Origin: Gordius sp. MW1
Lineage: Eukaryota > Nematomorpha > Gordioida > Gordea > Gordiidae
Length of the DNA: 64,000 bases
Reading direction: 5' to 3'
Assembly: GCA_964036665.1 (NCBI GenBank)
Contig: OZ038530.1
Location: forward strand, 6,648,501-6,712,500
The notes under the pieces were generated by a model, which was not told the origin of the DNA, did no database searches, and was given only the letters and a program-made list of their open reading frames with translations. Below, in pieces: positions 23,601-33,821 of the stretch. A program made the position numbers and the translations under genes. Numbering within the stretch: position 1 is the first letter of the stretch; each line of letters starts with the position of its first letter.

Positions 23601-26600
23601 CATCTTGGTTTCAATTTAATTGTCCATCTCACATGCTTATCGTTTAACATATCTTGCATATTTTTATGTACCACATGCACATATAAAGCCAATAGTTTTC
23701 CAAAAAATTGTTTGTACACCATTTTTTCCCCTTTATTAATGATATACCATCATAAGTTTGATAAATTCATAATAATAACCAATTGCTGAATTTCATACAA
23801 TTGTTAACGCGTCAAAACTTTCAAGGGATAAAAATCCTAAAAAAATTCATTATGTTTGTCTTTGGACGCTAAGTTGTTCTGTGCATCTCACATCTCTAAT
23901 TTCATCTAAAATTATCAAATAAAATTTTGATTCATTTAATTTTGACAGAATATTTTTAAGGTTCAGTTAGCCGTTGAATTTAGTAGTTCATTTTAATTTT
24001 TAGGTGATGAAAAGAGGAGAGAGGGGGTTGTGCAAATCTATCTATAATATTAGGGGCGATAACTTCTAAATACTCATTCTTGAACGAATTTTAATTTCAT
24101 AATTAATTTTTTTAAATTTTATTTTATAATTACGCTTTTATGGATCACCTTAAAAAGGCTTTTTTAAATGTTCTCATTGTTTTCCTGATATAAATGCTGC
24201 CTGAAAATGCAATATTGCATATGTAAAATTAAAATTTGTTATATATATTGCCAAGATTTTTGGGGTTGTGGCAATAATTTTATAAAAACTTTGTTATATA
24301 GTTTTTTAACTATTTGCATTATTTTTTAAAATGTCAACGATTTCTTGTCAATATCCCCGTTCCACTTTTGCCCTTCAATTCATTTATACAAAACTTATTA
24401 TACCATGTGAAATTTTCTATATTGTTTCAACTACATCACTTTGTTTTATTTATGGATAAATTTTATTTATTTTATGCCCTATAAACATGAGGGGCATATT
24501 AGTGTGATGTTAATAGAAAAAATACACAAAGTAGTAGAAGTTTGTCCAACGTTTATGAGGGAAATTTTTTTTAATTGTATTTGACCCATGGTCGTATTTA
24601 GGTTTTGGGTTGGGGGGGGGGCAAAACATAAATATTTTTTATTCTTAAAGGTGTGTGTAAGAGAAATTTTTTGTCCCCCCCCCCTATTTGACCAGCTCAG
24701 CCCCCCCAAGGCAAAAAGGCTAGCTACGCCACTGCCGATAATTGCATTAAACTGTATATAAAAGAGATTAAGTTTGAACAAAAAGAGAGGGTCTCCGATC
24801 GAATGTTTAAGGATTTTGATTTGCATCAAATGATTAATATTTATATTTTTGGGCTTAATAACCTTATTCAATTATATAGAATGGTGCTGGAAAAGTTTAA
24901 AGATATTACCAGTAAAAAAATTTGTAGTCTATTTGCCAACAAATACATGATTGCTGGAATTGTGGTACGAAGAGGGCCTTGGGAAGATAAAAACTTGGAA
25001 GTTCTTTGTGTATCTAATGGTATAGAAAATGCAAAATTTAATTAAGATATTAAAACTCTAATTTTGTGATCTTACTTCAATGCAAATGTCTTTTATTAAT
25101 ACATCTAATAGGTTCTCAGTGTCTAAGTCCACAAACGATTGTTAAGGCGTTCGACATTCAAAATCCTGTGAATACGAGCGCATCGTCGAAACCGAACGAG
25201 AGTGATTATTTACGACGGTTCATTCATTTGGACGAAAGCTTACACGATTGTCACGCCGAAGTTCTGTGCCGCAGGGCATTGGTTCGTTACATTTGGTTGA
25301 GCTTGGATGAAGTGTTAAATGCTCAAGACTACGACAGCAACCCAAATTGCATTTTGGAAAAGATTTCTTCGTCCACCCACGTTCATCCTCGATTTCGGAT
25401 CAAGCCCCAAGTCTCGTTCTACTTTTACATGAGCAATTTTCCTTGCGGCTCGCAACTTAAACAGTCCTGGAAGCGTCACTCTTCTCACCGAGGCCGCAAT
25501 GGACTACCACCCTCCGACTTAACCAACCAAGTTTTGATTCAGATGAGCGAAAGCTTACGTAGCCCCGAACAAATACGGGGAGACATGGTGTCTCCCAAAT
25601 CGTGCCCGATCAATAAGTTATTTAGGAGAGCGATATCCCGCGATCAATCTTTGCATAATACGACCCATCCCGATGCGGCGCCTAAAGTGGGAGATAACAA
25701 CGAGCAAGTCGAATTATTAAAAGGTATAGAAGCGTATACCGAGATTTTATGGGGCGGGGGGGGGCAGTAATAACTTTTTTGAGGAGGGGCGAAGTTGTTT
25801 TATTTTAAATTATGATTTTGTTTTATACGAAATGTTTATAAATGTTACGCATCTTGTTTTGAATCGAACGTTACATTTGAGATATACGTAATACCAATAG
25901 TAGAGCGCGAAGAAAGGTTCTCCATTTGCGAAAATGAAGTTTGTGATGAATCAAGCTTAGCTGAAAAGACGGGCATAGATTTGCCTGGCAATTTTGGTAT
26001 TGTGTCTTGCGCCGACAAAATAATGATGTGGGAAGTGGTGGGATGGCAAGGATCTGAGTTGGAAAAATATGTTGAGCCTGTCTATATGGCAGGTACAAAT
26101 TTACTTATGATAAATTATTAATGTAATGCTCAAATTTTAAATGAAATTTATTTTAGTAAATATCGTTTATTTTTTAAAATAAATTGTCTTTATTTCAAAT
26201 TATGTTTCTATCAGAGTTGCAATATAGTCCAATTTCTAGCTAATTATAAAGCGCGACCATTTTCCACGTCTAATGGGAAGTTACTAAATATTATTTTTGC
26301 AACTTGGCATTAACATTCTCCATAGAGTCTTAAAAACTGAATGAATGCTGTTAGCTATAATATTGGATTTATTTATTCAATTGATAATTATCCACTAAGT
26401 GCGACTTGTATCGAATTAATAGCCTTCTGCTTTATTAAAGTTTACGCATTTGTTTCCAACTTAAAACTTATTGCAGTATATCTTCAATTGACTTTCGTAG
26501 GCATCATCACTAGTTCTCAGCTTCCACTCGTTTACCTCTACCGAACACTGTACGGTCGCACGGCTAAATTTTTGCGTCCAGCCGCTTGGCGTAAGAACTA

Positions 26601-29600
26601 TCAATCGCCAACTCTTCAAAATACTACTTTTAAAGTAGCCAGTATACTCGGTTTAGGGCAGGGAAACCAAAAATTTAGACGGTCTCATTACTATGTCTTT
26701 GTATGGTACATCGGCCCCTTAATAGATCAGAAAGATGACGACAAAAACGAAGGAACGCTCGAAGCTCTTGATTCCAGGGTTGGAACGGTTTTTGATGCCG
26801 TGTTTGTGAAGATAGATTCGCCTCAGATGGATCATGAAAACAACACTAGTACAGGTTCGATGCATTTATTTAAGAGATTAGATGTTATGCTATTTATATA
26901 CCCTGTTATTATTTGAAGGAGTGTTTAAACTTATTTAAGTTTATATTTTTTACTATTTCATATAATTTAATAATGTATTCATATAAGACGCCCAGTCTTA
27001 GATTCTTATTTATTTGTGAACTATTTAGGTTAAAATTCACATTTTGACACCATCTTTGTAAATTATAAAATTTAAACTAAGCTTAAAACTTTTATAAAAG
27101 TGATCAATATTTATAAAAAAAACTCGGGCCTTCGGCCCTCGTGGGAAGGGGGAGAAGGGAAGGGGAGTAGGGGAAGGGAAGAGGGGAAGAGGGAACTCTT
27201 CTATACTCCGTATAAACGTAGCATATTTGCTATGCAATTTATGGGCGAGAAAGGTGGGAAGGGGCGAGAATGCCTATAGGGGGTATTAGATGCAAAATAA
27301 TTAGTTAATTAGTTATAGGCCCTTGTAGGGGAGGACATAGGGTAATTATCAATGTTAACCAATTCAAAAACGAAAAAAAATTTCGATTTATTTGGCCAAT
27401 GGTCATTTTTTTATTGGTCAGTAGCCAGCGGACGGTCAAAAATTCATATTATCATTGGTATTAACATGAACAAATATTAATTTAATTTAAAAAAATTAAA
27501 AAAAAAAATTCGTCCCCTCCCTGACTTGAACCCCACACCTCCAGTTCACAAGCCGGCGCTATAACCACTATACCATGGTGGCTTTAAAATAGTAGAAGTT
27601 ATTATGTTATTTATATAGATAATGAAATAATAAAGTTGTGTTTTATGTTTAGAAAATCAATATATTTCGTCGGTCAGTAGCCAGCGGACGGTCAAAAAGT
27701 CATATTATCAATGGTATTAACAAAAACAAAATATTTATTTAATGTAAAAAAATATTTAAAAAAAAAGTTTTTTTTTAGTTTTAAAAAAGGGCTAAATTCT
27801 TAAACTACCAGCCCGATTCGCTCGAAACTTTACCCGTAGGTGCCCAGGGCGGCCGGGGGTAAAATAACCTTTTCAGATTCCTAAAATACCTTTTCATTTT
27901 AAAAATATCGGACATTTCCCTGCCACACGTGCGGTGTAATATCTATGACACGTAGAAAAATTTTACTAATTATATAAACTTACGCGCGCCATCTAATAAA
28001 GTACAATTCGTGTTTGAGTTTAATAGTAGATTCAATTTAATTAGAAATAACGGGCTATGATTATACCTTTGAAGGAGGTTTCGAATTTTGTGTTAGTTTC
28101 TATCGATATATTTTATCGTAAATTAGAATCTAATACCTATATTATTTTTTTAAATATTACTTTTTAGGTTTTCTATGAAATCACAATCTAATTAAATGAA
28201 ATATATTAACCCAATAAAAAAATATATAAGCATTTATAAGGTTAAAAATATATATTACATAGTTGGCTGTCTGTTAGACCATCTATAATAAATTTTTAGG
28301 TTATATATAAAATTTGGCCAATGGTCATTTTTTTTCATTGGTAAGCAGCCAGGACACGGTAAAAGTGGATATAAATTCATAAGTCAAAAAGAACGAAAAA
28401 AAAAATTTCGAATCACATTTTGGCCAATGGTCATTTTTTCCATTGGTCAGCAGCCAGGACACGGTAAAAGTGGATATAAACTTATAATAGTCAAAAAAAA
28501 ACTAAAAAAAATTTTCGAATCACATTTTGGCCAATGGTCATTTTTTTCCATTGGTCAGCAGCCAGGACACGGTAAAAGTGGATATAAATTCATAATAGTC
28601 AAAAAAAACTAAAAAAAAATTTTCGAATTACATTTTGGCCAATGGTCATTTTTTTCCATTGGTCAGCAGCCAGGACACGGTAAAAGTGGATATAAATTCA
28701 TAATAGTCAAAAAAAACGAAAAAAAAAATTTCGAATCACATTTTGGCCAATGGTAATTTTTTTCCATTGGTCAGCAGCCAACGGACGGCCAAAAAGTCAT
28801 AATAGCAATGGTAGTAACAGGAACAATCATAATAGTCAAAAAAAACGAAAAAATAAACTCGGATTCACATTTTGGCCAATGGTCATTTTTTCATTGGTCA
28901 GCAGCCAGCGGACGGCCAAAAAGTCTTATTATCAATGATAGTAACAAGAACAATCATAAGAGTCAAAAAAAACTCCGGGATTCTAACCCCAAAACTAGTT
29001 AAATTGCATAGCAATTACCAAAATTTAAATATAGATATACTTATGCATTAATTTAACGTAGCAATTAAAACCCGACCCCGCCCGAAAGCGAGGGAGATAG
29101 AGATGAGGGGTGGGGCACCTCTTGATAGAGATGAGGGGTGGGGCACCTCTTTCTCATGCATTAATTTAAAAAAGCGATAACCTAATATACCCAATGCAAA
29201 TAGATAGGGAGGTAACGGACAACGGACGGACACCAAAAAACGAGCCCATAAATTGCGTAGCAATTAAAAAGAGTTTAGCTCGTCTATTAGGGTTTAATAT
29301 TTTAGATTTATTAAACCTACTCCCAATTTTTAGAATGACGTTATTCTAGGCGAATTAACAACTTTTCAAACTATTAAATAAGATTTTTATGGTTTTACAT
29401 ATCAAATAATCGTACACAACATTTCATTAGTTTTATATTAACGAGCTTAGTATATTGTCAGGCAAAATAAAATGACAAAATTGAATTTGCTATTTGATTC
29501 ATAAATTTAGTTATAAAATAATTGTGATTTTGTCAAGAGAACCTTTTATTTTTTAATCAATTCCCTTGATAAATTTAAATTATGCCTTTGTAGACAATGA

Positions 29601-29898
29601 TTGTAATGCAAGTTTGTCCCACTCACAAGTGTTATCAATATGCTCAAAGTGCGCGACACCTAGGCCAAACCCTGTTCCAATGAATTACTTTGCTCTGAGG
29701 CAAAAACTGAATGAATCACCTTCGACCCCTTCTTTACTTTGTCCAAAATTGATTAACCAATTGGCTCACCAAACTTTCAAGAAGTTTACCGCTTATTCTA
29801 AACCCTCAACTAGCTATTCTTCGGTCAAAGGCCTTTTGCAGGAATATTGTGAAAAGGAGATGATGATGGGTCGTTGGTTCAAATTAAGAAAGGATTGA
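14627..29898 (+). CDS. ADAR-like double-stranded RNA adenosine deaminase, 13 exons
   Basis: Exon model: 14627-14770, 14834-14971, 15008-15131, 15171-15307, 15346-15484, 18170-18330, 18833-18976, 21397-21671, 24880-25019, 25112-25723, 25901-26092, 26501-26854, 29594-29898. All junctions are GT-AG, phases match, and the total is 955 codons including stop. dsRBD1 is at residues ~98-157 (KDPKMLLHELQPNL, STSKKLAKTALACKIL), dsRBD2 ~184-250 (KNPVALLHEINIRR, LSKNKAKIAVARKVL), dsRBD3 ~293-353 (KSPLALLHELIHKKY, ACGHNKKHARNETAK). The deaminase starts near 410 and has His515-Ala-Glu517 (DCHAEVLCRR), Cys579 (NFPCGS) and Cys708 (VSCADKI). These match the zinc ligands and proton-shuttling Glu of ADARs, which convert adenosine to inosine in dsRNA. 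The last exon ends with the family's Y-x-x-x-K ... GRWFKL. Between Cys579 and Cys708 are 129 residues, against 65 in human ADAR2, and I see no base-flipping GEGT-type loop. No Z-DNA-binding domain is visible. The start ATG is the least certain point. An ADAD-like role is possible. Confidence 0.9.
16219..16554 (+). mobile_element. Helitron-like non-autonomous element
   Basis: After a (GT)n tract comes a consensus-like block with ACTACCAGACCGATTTGGCT. The right end has a hairpin (GGTAAA at 16518, TTTACC at 16537) followed by CTAG and a T, which fits the 3' hairpin plus CTRR end of Helitrons inserted between A/C and T. No target-site duplication is expected. A related block (ACTACCAGCCCGATTCGCTC) occurs at 27805. 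There is no Rep/helicase sequence. The 5' boundary is approximate. Confidence 0.5.
17745..17874. mobile_element. hAT-type MITE, 130 bp
   Basis: The ends read CATGTGGGCATAGGCAGG and CACTGGCTACGCCCCTG, imperfect inverted repeats. The flanks are TAAATCCT (17737-17744) and TAAACCCC (17875-17882), a 6-of-8 match. The interior has AGGGAGGGGCAAAATGAT and GTAGCCGCCCCT, as in the copies at 30413 and 45942. Confidence 0.65.
19631..21288 (+). repeat. Inverted-repeat arm A in intron 7 of the ADAR-like gene
   Basis: Order of landmarks: AATTGCTATGCAATTTATGGGC, GTGTCCGTCCGTC, a 60-bp doublet with CCACCCCTCATCTCTATC, then five or six tandem units (~110-130 bp) containing GGCCGTCCGCTGGCT and AATGACCATTGGCCAAAATG, then CCCCCTATAGGC, four copies of TCTCGCCCCTTCCCACCT, and finally CGAGGGCCGAAGGCCCGAG. 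The same landmarks appear in reverse complement and reverse order at 27117-29270. Each tandem unit also holds a short hairpin (CCATTGG / CCAATGG). The element family is not one I recognise and no coding sequence is visible. Confidence 0.85.
22321..24734 (+). mobile_element. hAT DNA transposon, 2.4 kb, in ADAR intron 8
   Basis: The termini CAGTGGCGTAGCTAG and CTAGCTACGCCACTG are perfect 15-bp inverted repeats, flanked by CCGATAAT on both sides (22313-22320, 24735-24742), an exact 8-bp duplication. G- and C-runs follow each end. It contains a decayed transposase on the plus strand. It probably inserted fairly recently, since the repeats and duplication are perfect, although the coding part is broken. 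Confidence 0.93.
22640..23501 (+). pseudogene. hAT transposase remnant (dimerisation region)
   Basis: The C-terminal block reads SESSFSLLKRIKTFLRSTIK then QDRLSSLALLSLEHD at 23304-23420. This is the hAT dimerisation motif (S/A-x-x-SFS-x-LK-x-IK-x-x-LRS-x-M-x-Q-x-RLS). Upstream, VQNEFQIPNICLIIAI and LTLNDIRNEDHYQILYKGK match the middle of ZMYM-like hAT transposases. The pieces are in different frames and the N-terminal part and catalytic acidic residues are absent or unrecognisable. Confidence 0.75.
27117..29270 (-). repeat. Inverted-repeat arm B in intron 12 of the ADAR-like gene
   Basis: This is the reverse-complement counterpart of 19631-21288. It starts with CTCGGGCCTTCGGCCCTCG, then GGGCGAGAAAGGTGGGAAGG and GCCTATAGGGGG. 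Seven tandem units with TTGGCCAATGGTCATTTTT follow (from 27400 and 28316-28990), then GAGATGAGGGGTGGGGCACC twice, and it ends ACACCAAAAAACGAGCCCAT. It is about 0.5 kb longer than arm A because of an insertion at about 27480-28310 and extra units. Both arms begin and end with the same landmarks, so they are two insertions of one element in opposite orientation. Confidence 0.85.
27511..27582 (-). pseudogene. tRNA-like sequence, degenerate
   Basis: The minus strand has an A-box-like TGGTATAGTGGTTATAGCGC, a GGCTTGTGAAC anticodon-like region (GTG would be His) and a B-box-like GGGTTCAAGTC, with a T-run terminator downstream. The T stem and acceptor stem do not pair properly, so it is not a functional tRNA. 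It is either a tRNA pseudogene or the head of a tRNA-derived SINE. Confidence 0.5.
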
Positions 29899-30029
29899 AA
29901 TACAATCTATTTGTGCTTGGTCCTTGTCGGATCTGATAGCTCTAGCATTGTCTATATATATTTCTATTCTTTATTTGTACTTAATTTCGTCCTTATATGT
30001 AATAGTTGTTAATTTTCTAGATATCAAGA

Positions 30030-30035
30030 AATAAA
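30030..30035 (+). promoter_or_regulatory. Polyadenylation signal AATAAA of the ADAR-like gene
   Basis: AATAAA lies 132 bases after the stop codon. It is the first canonical signal downstream and supports gene termination here. Confidence 0.55.
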
Positions 30036-30164
30036 AGTAACAGTTATATAAATGTCATTGTATTTTTTGATAAATAATAATCGTCCTTTCTGTTTAAGGT
30101 GTGCTTTGTTAAGTTTAAAATTTGACAGCTTTTACCATTAATTACAAGTTATGTTTAATATCGT

Positions 30165-30315
30165 TTCTGTTCAAACTAAAAGCTGTTCATTTCATAAGCT
30201 AATATAAAATGCTTGATGTCTTGTGGGGTCAGGGTTAGGGCAAGGGTTAGAGTTCTCAATTAGATTTGCTTGGCTTTTGAAATGATCAGCTTTTAGTTTG
30301 AATAAGAATCGTTTA
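30165..30315. repeat. Short inverted repeat, arms of about 30 bp
   Basis: TTCAAACTAAAAGCTGTTCATTTCA near 30171 is matched in reverse complement by TGAAATGATCAGCTTTTAGTTTGAA near 30282. A spacer of about 80 bp contains two TTAGGG-like words. It could be a small MITE or a hairpin; no target duplication was identified. Confidence 0.5.
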
Positions 30316-30412
30316 GTATATCAATGGATGCTAATATATATACCCATTTGCACAAAATTTAACGAAAAGTTTATTAATTTTCAATTAGATCTCTGCAAAG
30401 AATATGAGTGTT

Positions 30413-30534
30413 CATGGGCGTAGCCAACATTGGAATTAGAGAGGGGCAATAATGATATCAGGAGGGGCAAAATGAACATTTTTTAAGATTTTAGGGGCAG
30501 CCGCCCCTCCCTGCCCCTCTTGGCTACGCTCATG
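30413..30534. mobile_element. hAT-type MITE, 122 bp
   Basis: The ends are CATGGGCGTAGCCAA and TTGGCTACGCTCATG, near-perfect inverted repeats. The flanks are TGAGTGTT (30405-30412) and CGAGTGTT (30535-30542), 7 of 8. The interior has GAGAGGGGCAATAATGAT and a GGGGCAGCCGCCCC palindrome. Confidence 0.8.
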
Positions 30535-30542
30535 CGAGTGTT

Positions 30543-33500
30543 GCATGTGTCTTACTAAAATTTTTAATCTTCATGGTGGCAACTAAATCAATGCGCGCTG
30601 AAATTAAAGTATTATTAAGCTGTAGATTTTTTCCATAATAAGCAGGATTCATTTCTTAAAATAGTCAAATTCAGTGTCAGGATTGAACTAATAATGGTTT
30701 TAATCCCACAATTTTAAGGCTTGTTTTGATCAACTTTCACCTTAATCGAGTAAGAGCCATGTCTGCTATCTTGTTCACAATTGCCTTAATATACCAACTT
30801 GGTTTTTCGACCTAGCACGCTCGCCATGGCTATGTTTCAGATATAAAATTATATTAGGGGAGACCGGGGCTATATATTTACATAAGAATCTTCACTTTTT
30901 AGTACAGTTAAACTTTTATCATCAATATGTTTTGTATATAAGATACAATTCAACTTCATGGCGCCATATTTTCGTGCAATCAACAATTTTAGTTTAGTTA
31001 ACATACGAATATGCATTAATAAGCGTAATTAAAGGATAAATAGTTGTTTTACGAGCAAAAACACAAAAATAGAACAAAAACTACGTGACGCTCGTATTAA
31101 GATCATAGACTAGATAGACTGCTCATCAACGCACAAAATGTGTACCCTTTTTTCCACCATTTTGAAACGAGGATTGTAACGTTGTGAGCATATAGAAATT
31201 AGTAATTTTCGCAAATAAAATCATTTTAAAAAGGTAAATAAAAAAATATTAAAGTGGGTAGATATCAAAAACAGCATTTTAAAATAAATACCATTTAAAA
31301 AATACATAAAAATTAAAAATGTAAAAACTGCGATTAAAGTTTGTTTAATAATATAGTGCCATCAATATTTTGTATAATATTAATTTATTGACGTCTTTTT
31401 AATTTATAAACTAATGAGGAAGGTAAATTGACTGTTATAGGGCAAAATTACAGGTTAAAATACACCAAATACACTCTTCAAAATGGAGGAAAATTAGACA
31501 CACAATTACCCATATTCAACATATGGCATGAGCAGTCTATAGTCTAAGATTAAGATGCATTCGCTTTTTTAAACTAGATTAAAAATCGCCTATTAAGACA
31601 AACTAGTGTTTCGATCTCGTCTAGGTCTCGAAAGCAAAATCTAGTCTCGGGTGCTATTATTAAAGTTTCGTCTCAGTCTCGACGAGAAATCTCGACTTTT
31701 ATAAAAAAAAATATACTATTTTAATTTTTCCCCTAATTCTTAAAATATCATATAAATATAAAATAATAACGAAAATCAAAATGGCGCACCATTTTTTATT
31801 AAAAAATCTTATTTGAACTAGCTGGGAACCCTAGTTAGTAGTAGCAAGAACAAGTAAATTTTTAGAGAAAAAAAGTTAAGAAAATAATTGTAGCCCTTTA
31901 AAATACCTTCACCACTTCATTCCTAAAAAATCTGCAATTTATTATAATATAGCCCAAAAGGTGCGACTAAGAGTGGATATTTTCTATCATTATTCTTATC
32001 TTAAGTAATTAGTGGCACACATTAGTAACGCGCATATCAAGCAACTCAGTGTGCGTGCTCGCGTCTGGAATTTGAAGCAAGTTAGCAATTTAACAACTAG
32101 TAAAAACAACAAAAAATAAAGCATCGTTACTGGTAGAAATAAGAGTTTTTAGGTTTTCTATAAATTCCACGAATACTTTTACATTAAAAAGCTAAATACT
32201 CATATAATGTCCCAAAATATTTACTTATTTTCTTTTTTAAATAAATCCGCCACAACATATTCTATTAATAAACCGTATGCTCATCTTGCCAACCCTACCT
32301 TTTTAATGTGAAAGGTAATGCAAATGTGATTTATGGAATCTGGTTCATTAGGCGATTTTTCAGTTCGCGATCATTGAACACGTGACTGCAACATAATCAT
32401 TATGCAAATTAAAAATTAAAATAATATAGTATAAATATGATATAATACCATAAATATAATACAATAAAATAAATATTATACAACAGATTAAATACAATAC
32501 AATATAATATATATTACATTATACAATTAATATAACCCTAACCCTAATTGGTTGTCGCCTAACAGGTCAATCGTCTAATGTACAGAAGCGGATTTATGAC
32601 TTGAGAATTTTAGAGGTGTGCCATGAGTTCAAGCTAAACAATTCCTGGTAGTCACATGATTTAAGATAATGCATTTGAAAGCAATGGTTCGGCAGGCAGA
32701 GTAGTCCTGGGGGTCCTTAAAAACCTTTAGCAGTTGTAGACATTTATAGAATTATAATTAACCACCGATTCAAAATGTAGACATCGGAGAGGATGATTTT
32801 GGAAATTAGTGCTACTTCATAAAAACTCATTTTGTGTGTTTATATTATATGTTAATGCTAAGGATGTAAATCGGCAATAAATATATTGAAAATTTTATTA
32901 CATGTTTTAACGGGCATCATATTTTATTCAACGAGCTAAAATTATTTAAATGAGTCCTTGGAAGATGAAGATATATTAGCTACTTAACGCTCTTATTTAA
33001 TTTTTTTATATTTGTAATACATTTTACCATATTATAATTAGCCATATATTAATAAACTTTTTATGGGAAATAAAATTACCCAATTCTGAAACAAATTATA
33101 CTAATTTAAATTCCTAAATGTGAATTACAAAATAAAAAATGCATAAATAAATTTACTATATTATGATGATGATCAATTAAGAAATTTAATAGCCTATATC
33201 TTGCCGACAAAATCTCGTCCGACATTAACAGATTTTCCGCATCACTAATCAGCAAATATTCCGTGATAACATGCTTTTTAAATCCTGGGAACTTTTTTTA
33301 ATAGCAAAACTTTAGAGACAAAAATTAAATAGCGTCCATAGTAAACACTATTTAAAAAACAATATATGAATCACATAATAAAAATAAACTAAAGGGTATT
33401 TCCCCTTACATTCATCTTTATGAGTAAGGTTTTTTACTCATTGCCCTTAGCAGCAATAACCATTTTTATTATATAAATTTATTAACACTTAGTGATGGTT

Positions 33501-33821
33501 AACTAAGCAAATGTGATTCTATTGAGGAAAAGACACAAATTTTTGTCAGTTTGTTAACAATTACTTAAGTAACTCTTCGCCTATATTTTTTTATTATAAA
33601 ACGTGTTTATGAAGTTTCCATATAACAAATCAGACACATTCCAAATTTATGAATTGTAAAAAATTGGAACATCAAATATAAGTTGTTAGCAACAATTATA
33701 TAAAATATATTCTATTTACCCTTTATTGTCAGTCTCATGCATAGATATATAAATATTTTAATTGTAATACAGAAATTCTATACATTGAATACATTACTGT
33801 TATGTGCACATATGTGAAAAA
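30543..33821. other. AT-rich intergenic region with no recognised gene
   Basis: No open frame or exon I can support. Simple-sequence AATATA tracts lie around 32400-32530, and a short TAACCCTAACCCTAA lies at 32534. A cluster of GTCTCG words occurs at 31615-31695. Confidence 0.5.

Larger units (their letters stand above)
21672..24879 (+). other. Intron 8 of the ADAR-like gene
   Basis: A 3.2 kb intron. Its donor (GCTAA|GTTAGC) and acceptor (TTATATAG|AATG) join codons so that the deaminase start reads ADTIAKMVLEKFKDIT, in line with other ADARs (ADA..LVL.KF.DLT). The hAT element at 22321-24734 makes up three quarters of it. Confidence 0.75.
26855..29593 (+). other. Intron 12 of the ADAR-like gene
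   Basis: A 2.7 kb phase-1 intron between the penultimate and last coding exons. Nearly all of it is occupied by inverted-repeat arm B, which itself contains a tRNA-like sequence and a Helitron-like fragment. No alternative exon is evident. Confidence 0.7.

Noticed and set aside
25066..25111. ADAR exon 10 beginning at the upstream in-frame ATG
   Set aside because: The peptide before GSQCL has no similarity to deaminases, and a clean AG acceptor at 25110-25111 joins in phase with exon 9.
25724..25870. MITE in ADAR intron 10 (G-run and GAGGAGGGGCGAAG)
   Set aside because: The words resemble the MITE family, but no terminal repeats or 8-bp duplication could be found in this 177-bp intron.
32534..32550. 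Telomeric repeat (TAACCCTAACCCTAA), also near 20980 and 30232
   Set aside because: Only two to three units at each site, well within chance or old insertion debris; no telomere or subtelomere is implied.
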